Origin: Spirosoma endbachense | GTDB taxonomy: Bacteria; Bacteroidota; Bacteroidia; Cytophagales; Spirosomataceae | Direction of reading: 5' to 3' | Length of the DNA stretch: 64,000 nucleotides | NCBI RefSeq assembly: GCF_010233585.1 | Contig: NZ_CP045997.1 | Location: 2,937,746 to 3,001,745, forward strand | Shown: in pieces, positions 24,722 to 33,101 of the stretch | How the letters are laid out: each line of letters starts with the position of its first letter | Numbering within the stretch: position 1 is the first letter of the stretch | Notes under the pieces: generated by a model | Seen by the model: the letters and a program-made list of their open reading frames with translations, nothing else | What the model was told of the DNA's origin: nothing | Database searches by the model: none | Program-made: the position numbers and the translations under genes

Positions 24722-25219
24722 ATGGCTGACGATTTTCCCATACCGATACCAGGACAATCCCTGGGGGTTAGTTTTGCCAAAACCACCCGCCAACAGCGGC
24801 AAGCGATCGTGAGTCTATTGTTTATGGCCTACGCCACGCAATACCCACTCGTCGAAACCAAGAAAGCGACCCAGGCGGGTTCTTATTTAAGCGTTGCCCC
24901 TCAGTCGCTACCTGCCGTGCTGGCCAGTGAGTTGGGCGTTAGCCTGGAGCAAGCTCATGAGTTGTTTGGCCAGGGGCCTGCTGCGGTGTTTGGCCTACTG
25001 AGAAGCTTACCCTTAGCGGGTCGTATACTGGCCTTGTTGCTGGCCTTATTTATTGTCGCCCCGGACTCGCCTGAGGAAATCTCTCCGATAACCTCAAAAC
25101 TGTTGATGATCTGGGGACTGGAAACGCAGGTGATGCCGGATGAGCTAATGCCTGATTTAGTTCGCTATGGTGAACAGGTGAGCCGGTTCCTGAGCGGGAA
25201 AGAGTTTTCCTCTAACTAA
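24722..25219 (+). CDS. Orphan family protein, copy 1 (helical, 165 residues)
   Basis: No named family is recognised. The protein opens DDFPIPIPGQSL, followed by a hydrophobic helix (AIVSLLFMAYATQYPL), a central strongly hydrophobic segment (AGRILALLLALFIVAP, about 95-112) and a C-terminal helix. By eye it is related along its length to the protein at 49351: DD-x-P-P-x-QSL, then RQ..QAIVSLL/FQHVSIIGLL, then LALFIVAPDS/LATIILTPSG, then GEQVSRFL/GIKQINYLL. Both genes follow a GC-rich hairpin-prone segment and lie downstream of a serine recombinase. The function is unknown; the central segment could be a membrane helix. Confidence 0.65.
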   Translation: MADDFPIPIPGQSLGVSFAKTTRQQRQAIVSLLFMAYATQYPLVETKKATQAGSYLSVAPQSLPAVLASELGVSLEQAHELFGQGPAAVFGLLRSLPLAGRILALLLALFIVAPDSPEEISPITSKLLMIWGLETQVMPDELMPDLVRYGEQVSRFLSGKEFSSN

Positions 25220-25242
25220 CTTTTCTGCACTGGTTGCAACTA

Positions 25243-25299
25243 CCCCTATTGGGGGATGGCCATCCGATCGTACGAATGTTGGGATATCCCTTATAGGGG
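25243..25299. terminator. Nested palindromes between convergent genes (candidate bidirectional terminator)
   Basis: CCCCTAT (25243-25249) pairs with ATAGGGG (25293-25299). Inside lie two perfect palindromes, GGATGGCCATCC (25254-25265) and GGGATATCCC (25281-25290). It sits between convergent genes ending at 25219 and 25291. There is no T-tract, so termination is inferred from position only. Bases 25268-25282 match 15 bp of the MITE arm at 46623-46656. Confidence 0.4.
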
Positions 25300-25494
25300 T
25301 TGTTTATCGGCCAACTTCTTCACATCGTTAGGGTTGACCAGTTTCGAGCTCTGGCGTTTATCCCCATCGGGCTGAACTTTAAGTTTGCCCGACGACATCC
25401 AGGCGATCACGGTGGCTTTGTACAATTGACGCGTAATGCCCTTTTTGACGGGTGTGACCGTCACCCGGTCCCCCGGCGCAATGACTCGGTTCAT
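25291..25494 (-). CDS. Small basic protein with SH3-like beta pattern
   Basis: The 67-residue protein has alternating beta-prone stretches (GDRVTVTPVKKG, YKATVIAWMSSGKLKVQPDG) and a Lys-rich end, like a small SH3/KOW-type or DNA-binding protein. It starts at ATG 25494, 18 bp after the stop of the umuC remnant on the same strand, and may have been cotranscribed with it. It resembles in size and style the 68-residue protein at 46951-47157. No firm family. Confidence 0.5.
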   Translation of the reverse strand: MNRVIAPGDRVTVTPVKKGITRQLYKATVIAWMSSGKLKVQPDGDKRQSSKLVNPNDVKKLADKQPL

Positions 25495-25512
25495 AATGGT
25501 GTCGACTTAAGC

Positions 25513-26192
25513 CTACTTTGCTTCCAATATATCTTCCCAACGCGTCGTATATCGCTTACTGAGGTACTTCTGTTTCATGGGCCAATCGGGATTGTATTGC
25601 TGAGAAGCTAACCTGAGTTTATCCTGACCGTATCGACGGTTCATTTTGTCCACAACGGCCGACAACTTAATTAGTTTCTCGTCAGGACCGTCTACAAATA
25701 CACCCTTCTGTCGATAGTCTCCTGGTACTAAATCCGATAGCATAATGCCCACCTTGAGGTAGTTATAGCCAAAACGAAAGATGGCTTTAAGCCCCGATTC
25801 AGCGTATTTCAGTAGTTCGGATGTGCTACTCGTTGGGTGAGGCAAAACAAGGGTAATGCTGCCCGCGTACTGCTTGGAGGGTAAGAAATTGCCGGGTGTC
25901 TTACGGAATCGATCGGTGTGCAGAAACACCGTAACTGCTCCACATAATGAATCCTGTTTGCGGAGCTTCTCGCAACTTCGGGAAAGGTGAGTCGTCAGGG
26001 CATCAGTGATGGTGGCCAAATCCGGAATGAGCTTCCCAAAGCTCGGCGCTGCACAAATCGTTTTCTTGGCCGGTGGGCTAACCGCCAATAATTTGCAGGG
26101 AAGGCCCCGTAATTCATGCACGAGCCTGAGACCGTTTACGGTCATCGCCTGTCGTATCCATTCATCGAGAGCATCAAAAAGTGTGGGGCAAC
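25513..26192 (-). pseudogene. umuC: Truncated umuC (Y-family DNA polymerase V catalytic subunit, C-terminal half)
   Basis: Coding similarity to UmuC covers only the C-terminal half: DEWIRQAMTVNGLRLVHELRG is the thumb-to-little-finger linker, SKQYAGSITLVLPHPTSSTSELLKYA is the little finger, and RYGQDKLRLASQQY with TTRWEDILEAK is the DUF4113 tail. Full UmuC is about 420 residues; here about 215 remain. The palm and fingers with the catalytic acids are missing. The frame runs upstream into the left terminal repeat of the ISKra4-like element (26167-26191), which therefore interrupts the gene. The N-terminal half is not found on the far side of the element, so a deletion or rearrangement accompanied or followed insertion. 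No umuD is present. Confidence 0.85.
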
Positions 26193-26247
26193 TGGCATCT
26201 TAACCATAACCGACTAACTTTGAATAGCCTATGAATCGGTTAGTTAA

Positions 26248-26973
26248 ATGGAAAAGCAGCTCACCAATCCACTCCGCCAAGAAGAGCCGCCTGGTGAGCT
26301 GATCTATCACCTGAAGATTCATCTATTGGGCATCACTCCCCAGATCTACCGACGGCTGTCGGTGCGGGCTGACACCACTTTAGCTCAACTCCATCATATT
26401 TTCCAGGTTGTCATGGGCTGGGAGAATTGGCACTTACACAGCTTTCACATCTGGGGAAAGCAGTACGGCATTCGGTACGGAGGATTTTATTTTGCCGATG
26501 ATGCGAATCAAGTTCGACTGGGTGATTTTGCCTGGCGGATGAACGACAAGTTCACCTACACCTACGATTTTACCGATCATTGGCTGCATCAGATACGTGT
26601 CGAGAAAATTCTAACGGCTGCTAAATCGCTGCAACCCCCTTTCTGTCTGAGCGGACGACGAGCTTGCCCGCCTGAAGAAGTTGGCGGCATAGTAGCCTAT
26701 CGGCAACGCACTTTGGATCAATTTAGCTGGATGCGGGATTTAGTCATGGGGCTTATGGAGGGAGAGACGATTGACGAACAGGATCTGGATGTGCCGGATT
26801 GGTTCTGGACGTATCGGTCGGAGCAGTTTGATCGAGCCGAAGTCAATCGGCGATTAGCTAAACTGTATCAACTTAAGGGTCAGTCGGATTTTCTATACAG
26901 CAGAGGGGGCCACGACTATTTTTTCGAGCATGAACCCCTGCCCAATTCGTATCAAGATAACCAGATGGTTTAG
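26248..26973 (+). CDS. pRiA4b ORF-3-like protein (transposon cargo)
   Basis: The 241-residue protein matches the plasmid pRiA4b ORF-3 family: YHLKIHLLGITPQIYRRLSVRADTTLAQLH is the family opening (binding to an imperfect beta sheet followed by the LHxIxQ helix), and VVMGWENWHLHSFHIWGKQYG and FTYTYDFTDHWLHQIRVEKI are its two signature blocks. The biochemical role of this family is not known, although it is common next to mobile elements. Here it is the first gene inside the terminal repeats. TAACTTTG at about 26212 could be its -7 box. The resolvase starts 27 bp after its stop, so the three genes probably form an operon. Confidence 0.9.
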   Translation: MEKQLTNPLRQEEPPGELIYHLKIHLLGITPQIYRRLSVRADTTLAQLHHIFQVVMGWENWHLHSFHIWGKQYGIRYGGFYFADDANQVRLGDFAWRMNDKFTYTYDFTDHWLHQIRVEKILTAAKSLQPPFCLSGRRACPPEEVGGIVAYRQRTLDQFSWMRDLVMGLMEGETIDEQDLDVPDWFWTYRSEQFDRAEVNRRLAKLYQLKGQSDFLYSRGGHDYFFEHEPLPNSYQDNQMV

Positions 26974-27000
26974 TTGATACAGGCTGCGTAGATTTGGCGT

Positions 27001-27618
27001 ATGCAACAGGCCGTCATCTTCGTTCGGGTATCCAAAAAAGAGCAGGACTACCATCGACAATTGGAAGACCTCAGAGCAGTTGCTCAAACCCAATCAGTGC
27101 GGGTAGTGGCCGAGATTTCGGAAAAGATCAGCGGTGTCCGTACCAACCAGGAGCGGGGCGGGATTCAGGAGTTGTTACAATTGTGTCGACAGGGAGCCAT
27201 TCAGAAAGTGTTTGTTTGCGAGGTGTCTCGTCTGGGACGATCAACCGTCGAAGTCTTGCAAGTTGTTGACGAATTAACCCGGCTAGGCATCAGTATCTAC
27301 GTCCAAAACTTTGGTATTGAGACGCTTAAGAACGGTAAACGGAATCCGGTCGCTCAGTTCATGTTTACCTTACTGGCCGAATTTGCCCGCCTGGAACGGG
27401 AAACACTTCGGGAACGGATTTTATCCGGCATGGAGGAAGCTCGTAGGCAGGGCAAGAAGATTGGTCGGCCTGATGGGACAGTGGAAGAAAAAGCGACCTT
27501 TCTGAAAAAGTATGGTTCGGTGGCCCGCAACCTACGTGCGGGCCTGAGTGTGCGCAAAACCGCTAAACTGTGCGAGGTGTCGATCAACACCGTCCGTAAA
27601 GTGAAAACCCTGCTGTAA
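27001..27618 (+). CDS. Serine resolvase (transposon-borne)
   Basis: The 205-residue protein has the resolvase fold: AVIFVRVSKKEQ with nucleophile S11, VFVCEVSRLGRSTVE with the active-site Arg residues, AEFARLERETLRERILSGMEEARRQGKKIGRPDG on the dimer helix, and a C-terminal helix-turn-helix (GLSVRKTAKLCEVSINTVRKV). It belongs to a different branch from the recombinases at 21633 and 48080, which start with VAYYRVST. It probably resolves cointegrates of its own element. It sits 18 bp before the transposase. Confidence 0.93.
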   Translation: MQQAVIFVRVSKKEQDYHRQLEDLRAVAQTQSVRVVAEISEKISGVRTNQERGGIQELLQLCRQGAIQKVFVCEVSRLGRSTVEVLQVVDELTRLGISIYVQNFGIETLKNGKRNPVAQFMFTLLAEFARLERETLRERILSGMEEARRQGKKIGRPDGTVEEKATFLKKYGSVARNLRAGLSVRKTAKLCEVSINTVRKVKTLL

Positions 27619-27636
27619 TTCTAACTTCCTTCAATC

Positions 27637-29056
27637 ATGAACTTCAAAGTACAAGTCGTGGCTTGCCTGTCGGATGAACAGGAGCCAATAACAGAGGATA
27701 TTTTCAGCCTAAATCGGGGCGAATTGACCATGCAAAATTTGGGTCTGACTTTGGCTGAGTCCAAAGAAATGCTCAAAACGATTCAGAAAAAGTTGATTGA
27801 TAGGCAAATAGGGCAGTATGCTAAGACGCATGTGCCAGTTGGTTTACGTAAGAAAGGCTCCTACCCAGTCCAATTAAAAACTTTGTTTGGCGATGTAAGG
27901 GTTGATAGTCCTCGCTTCTATCTTCCGCAGACTCAAGACGAGACGGGTGCCAAAACGTTCAGCCCTCTCAACGATATTCTCAACCAGCACGTGACCCCAG
28001 AGCGGCTGTATCTGGAGACCAAGTGGGCCAGCCTGATTCCTTATCAGAAAACTGCCGACCTACTTAAGGAAGTGCTCCCTGTTAATCAAAAAATCAATGC
28101 AACAACCATTCAGCAGCATCTTCATTCTGTAGTGGAAGAGCAAGAAAAACAACTAGCTCCTGAAGCTACGTTTTTCAACAGTTGCTGTCAGTTGGAACGG
28201 GAAGCTCTGCCGCTTCCTGACCGCCCCCTGGTGGTGGGTATCGACGGTGGCTACGTTCATCACTGGCACAAAAAAGGCTGTTTTGAGATCATTACAGGTA
28301 AGAGCATGCCCGATGAAAAACCGGCCAAATGCTTTGGTTTTGTACAGGATTACGACACCAAACCCCGAAGGCGGGTGTTTGAGGTGCTGCGATCACAAGG
28401 CCTACAAGCCAACCAATCAGTTGAATTCTTTACGGATGGTGCACTGATTCTTTACGGATGGTGCACTGACGCTCCGGTCATTGACAGCTTATCTAAATCC
28501 TGAATCGACCCATATTTTGGATTGGTTTCATCTAACGATGCGAATCACCGTGCTTCAGCAGTATGCACTGGGCCTCACCAAAGTGGATGAAGTACGGGGT
28601 AAAGAGGTAGCCGAAACACTGACCAGTATCAAGTGGCATTTGTGGCATGGGAATGCAGAACGGGCTTTGGAAAAAATCGATAACCTAGATGTGCCCCTGG
28701 TTAACCACGGGGCGGATAAGTTGCTTGTCCGCAAATACGATAAACTGAAAGTGTTGACGAATTACCTGAATGATTTCAGCACATATGTGCGTCAGAATAC
28801 AACCTCTATCGTCGACTATTCGGAGCGTCACCGTTATGGCGAACGGGTCTCAACCGGTTTCGTGGAGTCGACGGTCAACCAGGTGATTGCCAAACGGTTT
28901 GTGAAGCATCAGCAAATGCAATGGAGCAAAAAAGGCGCGCATCTGCTGCTACAGGCTCGCACAAAGGTCTTGAACGAGGAGTGGGATGATTGTTTCCGAG
29001 TCCGTTTCCCCGGCTTTCGGCCACCAGCTATCGTAGCTGTTCCAATGGCAGCTTGA
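27637..29056 (+). pseudogene. ISKra4-family transposase, frameshifted
   Basis: The first frame (27637-28503) covers the N-terminal and central parts, including LVVGIDGGYVHHWHKKG with a catalytic Asp and a frame break just after VEFFTDG. The second frame (to 29056) continues with NPESTHILDWFHLTMRI and FVESTVNQVIAKRFVKHQQMQWSKKGAHLLLQ, which holds the last acidic residue and the conserved C-terminus. A 22-bp tandem duplication at 28425-28468 causes the shift. Removing one copy restores a single frame of about 465 residues, the normal length for the family. The break is therefore recent. Confidence 0.92.
28425..28468 (+). repeat. 22-bp tandem duplication inactivating the transposase
   Basis: ATTCTTTACGGATGGTGCAC plus TG is present twice head to tail (28425-28446 and 28447-28468). 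Both copies are identical, which points to a recent slippage event. Confidence 0.95.
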
Positions 29057-29125
29057 CCCGAATTGCCCCACACTTTTTGATGCTCTCTAAAGAATAGTAT
29101 TTTACAGGGCTGCTCGAACCAATAA

Positions 29126-30313
29126 TTATTTTTGACTCACTGTTAGAATAGGGCCTAGCGATGGTCCACTCCTTGGATATTTATCTATCGACGGAATGTA
29201 ATATTGGCTTATAGCTCCATCTAGATATAAGGCATATTTGCATTTTAATTGGTCTCTAAATAATTCAGCCAACTCGTAAAAGGTTACGGGATTATCAGAG
29301 ATGATAAAAAGAACATGTCCTTTATCGTTTATGCCAACGCCGTTCCTGATATTTACCTGCGATGAACCTTTGACAAACGTCGGATGAAATATATTGTTAA
29401 TGACGAGCATAGGCCCTGACTGAGTTGCTAATCTTATATTATTACTATTCTTAAACTGTTGACTTGTCACAATAAAAGGATTTTCATTATAATCTATCCC
29501 AAACACACCATTAGGAAGACGGTGAAAATTATCCTCAGGTTCAGTCGATAAATTGATATCTTTAACTGTATTCCCCTCTGAGATGAATAGACCCACCGGA
29601 GATAAGTCTGACTGAAACATACCACCATTCATAGCGAATAGGAGTTTATCTTTCTTTTTCGTGTAAAGGGAGGAAAAAGTATATACTCCTCTGGCGTTTT
29701 CTAACCTATTGAACAATTCAATTTTGTACTCATGAGGATCAATCTCACAAACGTGATACCTTTTTCCTCGAAACGTGATGAGCTTGAATAGATTAGACTT
29801 ATCCAAGACAGAAACACTAAAATCTTTTTCTTCAGTTGCTCCTGTCGACGGTTTATATGCTATTCCCGTTGTATTTCCTTTGAATGAGGAGATGGCGACA
29901 TTAGCATAGAGACTATCTAGTTGATCTAGCTTCCTATTTAATATTGGCTCATCTAACAAACGCCAGGTTGGACTTATCTGACGAGCCTGATTAAAATAAT
30001 TAATCGCTTGCCTACGGCTTTTAGCTATCCAGTTAGCTTTTCCGCTTTCATAATAAAAAAAAGCCTTTCGTTTATCATATAAAATAGCAGACGAAAATGC
30101 CCCTCTAGCTAGGGAAGCATTGCCAGTTATTATAAACATTACACCATCGAAAAAATATTTAAGTGCAAGTGTTGATTGAAAATCGGGGTGATTGGCCGGA
30201 AGCATTCTCACGGCGTTATTTATACTAATTTGCATACCTGAATACAGTAGACTATCTTTTGCTGTGTAATCCCTTTTTAGGTAGGCTAATATATTCGGCT
30301 GAATTTTGCCCAT
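29126..30313 (-). CDS. Phosphodiester glycosidase (NAGPA/DUF2233) half of a split caspase fusion
   Basis: Residues from about 185 to the end match the phosphodiester glycosidase family: FAMNGGMFQSDLSPVGLFISEG is the signature block, and NGVGINDKGHVLFIISDNPVTFYELAELF followed by YALYLDGAISQYY is its second half. The first 150 residues are helical and TPR-like (ALKYFFDGVMFIITGNASLARGAFSSAILYDKRKAFFYYESGKANW). An ATG exists at 30313, but the frame stays open upstream through a Ser/Thr-rich linker to the A9 tract at 30505-30513. There a shift of one base joins it to the caspase gene. I therefore think this is the C-terminal part of a single protein of about 780 residues, with translation of this half alone as the alternative. 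Confidence 0.85.
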   Translation of the reverse strand: MGKIQPNILAYLKRDYTAKDSLLYSGMQISINNAVRMLPANHPDFQSTLALKYFFDGVMFIITGNASLARGAFSSAILYDKRKAFFYYESGKANWIAKSRRQAINYFNQARQISPTWRLLDEPILNRKLDQLDSLYANVAISSFKGNTTGIAYKPSTGATEEKDFSVSVLDKSNLFKLITFRGKRYHVCEIDPHEYKIELFNRLENARGVYTFSSLYTKKKDKLLFAMNGGMFQSDLSPVGLFISEGNTVKDINLSTEPEDNFHRLPNGVFGIDYNENPFIVTSQQFKNSNNIRLATQSGPMLVINNIFHPTFVKGSSQVNIRNGVGINDKGHVLFIISDNPVTFYELAELFRDQLKCKYALYLDGAISQYYIPSIDKYPRSGPSLGPILTVSQK

Positions 30314-30441
30314 GAGCGAATAGTAGGCTTCGTCAGTTTGTATTGCTCTGACCTTTTCGCTGGGACTTAAACGGACGATGCTATCCGCCTTAAACTGTAT
30401 AGTTATTGTTTTATTAGTTGATGTTGAACTCTTAATCGGTT

Positions 30442-31461
30442 TTATGATATGATCTTGTTTAGGGACACCAATTTTAGTTGATTCAGAAGTAGTGTTAGTC
30501 GGGGTTTTTTTTTATTGTTAGGCGCTAATTTTGGAGAGGCTAATAATGCGCCAAACGATTGCCTATCACTAGGTGTCATTTGGGAATAATTTTGAGCGAT
30601 TATTTTAGGGGTTATGCTTAAAACAGCCTGTAAGTCTGTTCCATATGTTAGTGGTGTTTGTATTTGGGGACGTACCGCATTCGGAACGTTTGCTAGTAAA
30701 TAAGCATTTAATTCGTACGCTCGAATGGTATCATCGCGCCATTGATTTTTGTCGTCAGCATCGCCCTTAAGCCCTTTCAATAAGTAATATGAAAAAGCAC
30801 CATGCCCTCCGTCAAAATCTTTACTCTCATACGAGCGTTCATTTTTTTGACAGGCGAGAATATTGAGTTGATTGCCAAAATTGGGCCAACGTTCCCAAAT
30901 AGGATACTGAACCTTTTTCTTATCATCTTCTTTTGCTAGTTGCCCGGCGCGGCAGGCATCGGCTATTAACCAAACAGAAACACCCTTCGAAATTAACCGG
31001 GAAACCATGTCACTTAACCAGTCGAGGGCAAATGCCGTTTGGGGGTAGTTATCTAGAGGAGTTTCATGGCCTAGTAAATAACCTTTTGATGATTCGGTTT
31101 CACAGTCGCCATGACCAGCAAAATAGAAAATAAGTCTGTCTCCTGGCTCGACACGATTATAGAAATTGCGAACACTGCGGTACATAGAGGTAACGTCAGC
31201 TTCTTTATTTAGTAGTGCCTTTACCACAATCGAATCGTGAGCAAATGCAGGTGTCTGAAGAAAATCAGCGAACTCTTGAGCATCTCGATGGGCGAAGTGT
31301 AGTGGATTCATTTCTGCATAATCGGATATGCCAATAATTAAGGCGTACGTTATGCTTCGAGAAGTTTTTTTAGGTGAATTGGGCTGGCAAACCCCTAGGC
31401 TTAGCTGCAAGACCAGAAGTAGTGATAGAATTATTTGTGAGTATAATCGGTGTGGAATCAT
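30442..31461 (-). CDS. Caspase-family (peptidase C14) protease with signal peptide, N-terminal half of split fusion
   Basis: ATG 31461 opens a signal peptide (IILSLLLVLQLSLGVCQ, with a possible lipobox-like LGVC). A caspase-like domain follows (about 35-270): the His is in FYFAGHGD and the Cys in LIADACRAG, with YALIIGISDY as first strand. The frame ends at 30442, about 20 codons after an A9 run, in a tail that does not look conserved. One extra A would extend it without a stop into the phosphodiester glycosidase frame. A TTG five codons upstream is a weaker start. The export signal implies that it acts outside the cytoplasm, unlike defence caspases. Confidence 0.88.
   Translation of the reverse strand: MIPHRLYSQIILSLLLVLQLSLGVCQPNSPKKTSRSITYALIIGISDYAEMNPLHFAHRDAQEFADFLQTPAFAHDSIVVKALLNKEADVTSMYRSVRNFYNRVEPGDRLIFYFAGHGDCETESSKGYLLGHETPLDNYPQTAFALDWLSDMVSRLISKGVSVWLIADACRAGQLAKEDDKKKVQYPIWERWPNFGNQLNILACQKNERSYESKDFDGGHGAFSYYLLKGLKGDADDKNQWRDDTIRAYELNAYLLANVPNAVRPQIQTPLTYGTDLQAVLSITPKIIAQNYSQMTPSDRQSFGALLASPKLAPNNKKKPRLTLLLNQLKLVSLNKIIS
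30505..30513 (-). other. A9 homopolymer at a frameshift joining caspase and glycosidase frames
   Basis: On the coding strand this is AAT followed by nine A and then CCCC. With nine A the caspase frame soon stops; with ten (or seven) it runs uninterrupted into the glycosidase domain. This may be a sequencing indel, a real mutation, or a slippage site used in expression. Confidence 0.8.
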
Positions 31462-31476
31462 GAAGTAGAATATCAA

Positions 31477-31898
31477 TCTAGTAATCAGATGGATTACAGT
31501 CTAATATAAAGTTATACTATTTACGCAAATTTCAGGACGCCTTGGTGAATTAATCCTCTGCAAAGGGGTAGTTAACACAAAAGCGCCTTTTTCGCCACGA
31601 ACTCGATTCAATTAGTTTTATTTCAGGCACTTACGCAAAATTTTATGCCTTTAACGTTCGTATTTACCAGCCAAAAATTATTCTATTAAGGTAAGTAGAA
31701 AAGCAATCAAATTTGATGCTTCTAAGGCGATTTTGACTTTTAATGCAAAAACATGGTGAAAACCAGCAATTAACTGCGGTGCTAACGACTTAATCGAACT
31801 ACCGAGCCAGTAGCTGATAGCATCTGCTTCAAGAAAAGGGGTGATTTCGTGTAACTATCTGGTATTCAATAGTTAATACTAGCTACGTGGCGGATATA
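31477..31898. other. Intergenic, no supported gene
   Basis: I see only short AT-rich frames. AGGGGTAGTTAACACAA at 31564-31580 recurs exactly at 46369-46385. The IS4-type element starts at the right edge. Confidence 0.5.
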
Positions 31899-33101
31899 CA
31901 GACTACTGGACATAGAGCCATTTTCCCGTTGTTATGGTTTGAATGCGCTTTTCCAGATAATCCATAAATTGCTTCAACGACTTGACTTGACTTCGCAGAA
32001 CCGATAGGCCCTGTCGAAATAAGGAGACCACTAAACTCTGCTTGCCATTCCGGTAAGTCTTTTGCTTGGTAGCTAGCTTGGCAAATCCAGCCTGCAAAGA
32101 CAGTACGTAGACCATCACGACCAAGGCCATGACCAACAAGATCTTGCTGTCTTTCTTGAAGTTAAGGTCTTCCAAATTGAAGCCCTGTGACTTTAACTGT
32201 TTGAAGCAGACCTCAATGCGCCAGCGAAGTCGATAGGCTTCACTAATCTGAATTTTATGGGTTAAGGAAGAAATAAAAAACAACAACGGTTCAGCGGGGT
32301 CTGCCTGCGGATTTTTCAAGACCACCACCGATAATAGACAGCCATTTAGTGTAAAGGGTTTGATAACTCCTCGTTTACGCCAACGAGCTTGGCGACACAG
32401 GTTGGAGTAAGCCGCTCCAGGAGCCGCTCCGATGGGTAATTTATAACAACCTTCTGGTAAACGAATCACGAAATCGATGTTCTCTTTTACCAAAAAAGCG
32501 AACCAGGTTTCACCAATATACTCACGGTCAGCCAGCAGAATTTTGCCTTTTAAGTCATACCGTTCCAGGGCTTCTTTGAAGAGTTGTTTGCGTTCCTCTT
32601 CATTGCTATGCCCTTTCTTAGCTAACTGAAGCCAATAGATGGGAATGGCAGTCTTCCCTAAAAGAATACAGAGCGTCAGCAGGTGAACCTTCTTTTTGCC
32701 AACCTGCCAAGTGGTTGCATCCATGATCAAATAGGTACAATGGCCCTCCAGAAAGCGGAATATAAACCTTAAAACGCTCTGAATAAGTTGGTTGGGTTCG
32801 CTCCAGCGAAAGAAGCGCACAAGTCGTTTGTAATGGGAAAAGGGTTTGGTTTTCGCATTACCCAACAGCTGAGGCAGGTAATCTTTGAGGATGTTAAGGT
32901 TGGTTGAGCGGGCCAGAACAATGGCCGAACAGACCAGCAGCATGGTTTGCAGGATATGCTCTGGAATATCGGTAAAATAGGGCTTACATTTGGCTAATAG
33001 TGGGTGAGTCATGAGGTAAGTATGGTTAAGTCTTGGTCGACTTAAACTTACCTAAGACTGCCCACTTTTTAGCTAATAACGCCCTTATGTCCAGTAGTCT
33101 G
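31899..33101 (-). mobile_element. IS4-type insertion sequence, 1.2 kb
   Basis: Terminal inverted repeats CAGACTACTGGACATA lie at 31899-31914 (left) and, inverted, at 33086-33101 (right), with 17 of 19 end positions matching. One transposase gene fills the element. No direct target repeat is visible in the flanks. Confidence 0.85.
31903..33012 (-). CDS. IS4-family DDE transposase
   Basis: The 369-residue protein carries the DDE triad: D98 (YLIMDATTW), D162 (ILLADREYIGE) and E267 in RLRWRIEVCFKQLK, the YREK-like signature of IS4-type enzymes. The length is normal, and the frame is intact from ATG 33012 to a TAG that lies inside the left terminal repeat. The element is therefore probably active. 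No accessory gene. Confidence 0.95.
   Translation of the reverse strand: MTHPLLAKCKPYFTDIPEHILQTMLLVCSAIVLARSTNLNILKDYLPQLLGNAKTKPFSHYKRLVRFFRWSEPNQLIQSVLRFIFRFLEGHCTYLIMDATTWQVGKKKVHLLTLCILLGKTAIPIYWLQLAKKGHSNEEERKQLFKEALERYDLKGKILLADREYIGETWFAFLVKENIDFVIRLPEGCYKLPIGAAPGAAYSNLCRQARWRKRGVIKPFTLNGCLLSVVVLKNPQADPAEPLLFFISSLTHKIQISEAYRLRWRIEVCFKQLKSQGFNLEDLNFKKDSKILLVMALVVMVYVLSLQAGFAKLATKQKTYRNGKQSLVVSLFRQGLSVLRSQVKSLKQFMDYLEKRIQTITTGKWLYVQ

Larger units (their letters stand above)
24134..25244 (+). repeat. Dispersed GTTGCAACTACC core repeats
   Basis: The 12-mer GTTGCAACTACC occurs at 24134-24145 and 25233-25244 on the plus strand, at 23419-23430 on the minus strand, and with one change at 23225-23236 on the plus strand. 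Four near-identical copies within 2 kb, in both orientations, downstream of a serine recombinase, suggest a recombination or binding site. Confidence 0.5.
26167..29087 (+). mobile_element. ISKra4-like transposable element with cargo, 2.9 kb
   Basis: A perfect 25-bp terminal inverted repeat defines the ends: left arm 26167-26191 (GAGAGCATCAAAAAGTGTGG...) and right arm 29063-29087. Inside, all on the plus strand, are a pRiA4b ORF-3-like gene, a serine resolvase and an ISKra4-family transposase. The left end interrupts umuC. No target duplication is obvious (TTCATC on the left, TAAAGA on the right), and the other half of umuC is absent. The transposase is frameshifted, so this copy cannot move by itself. 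Confidence 0.88.
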
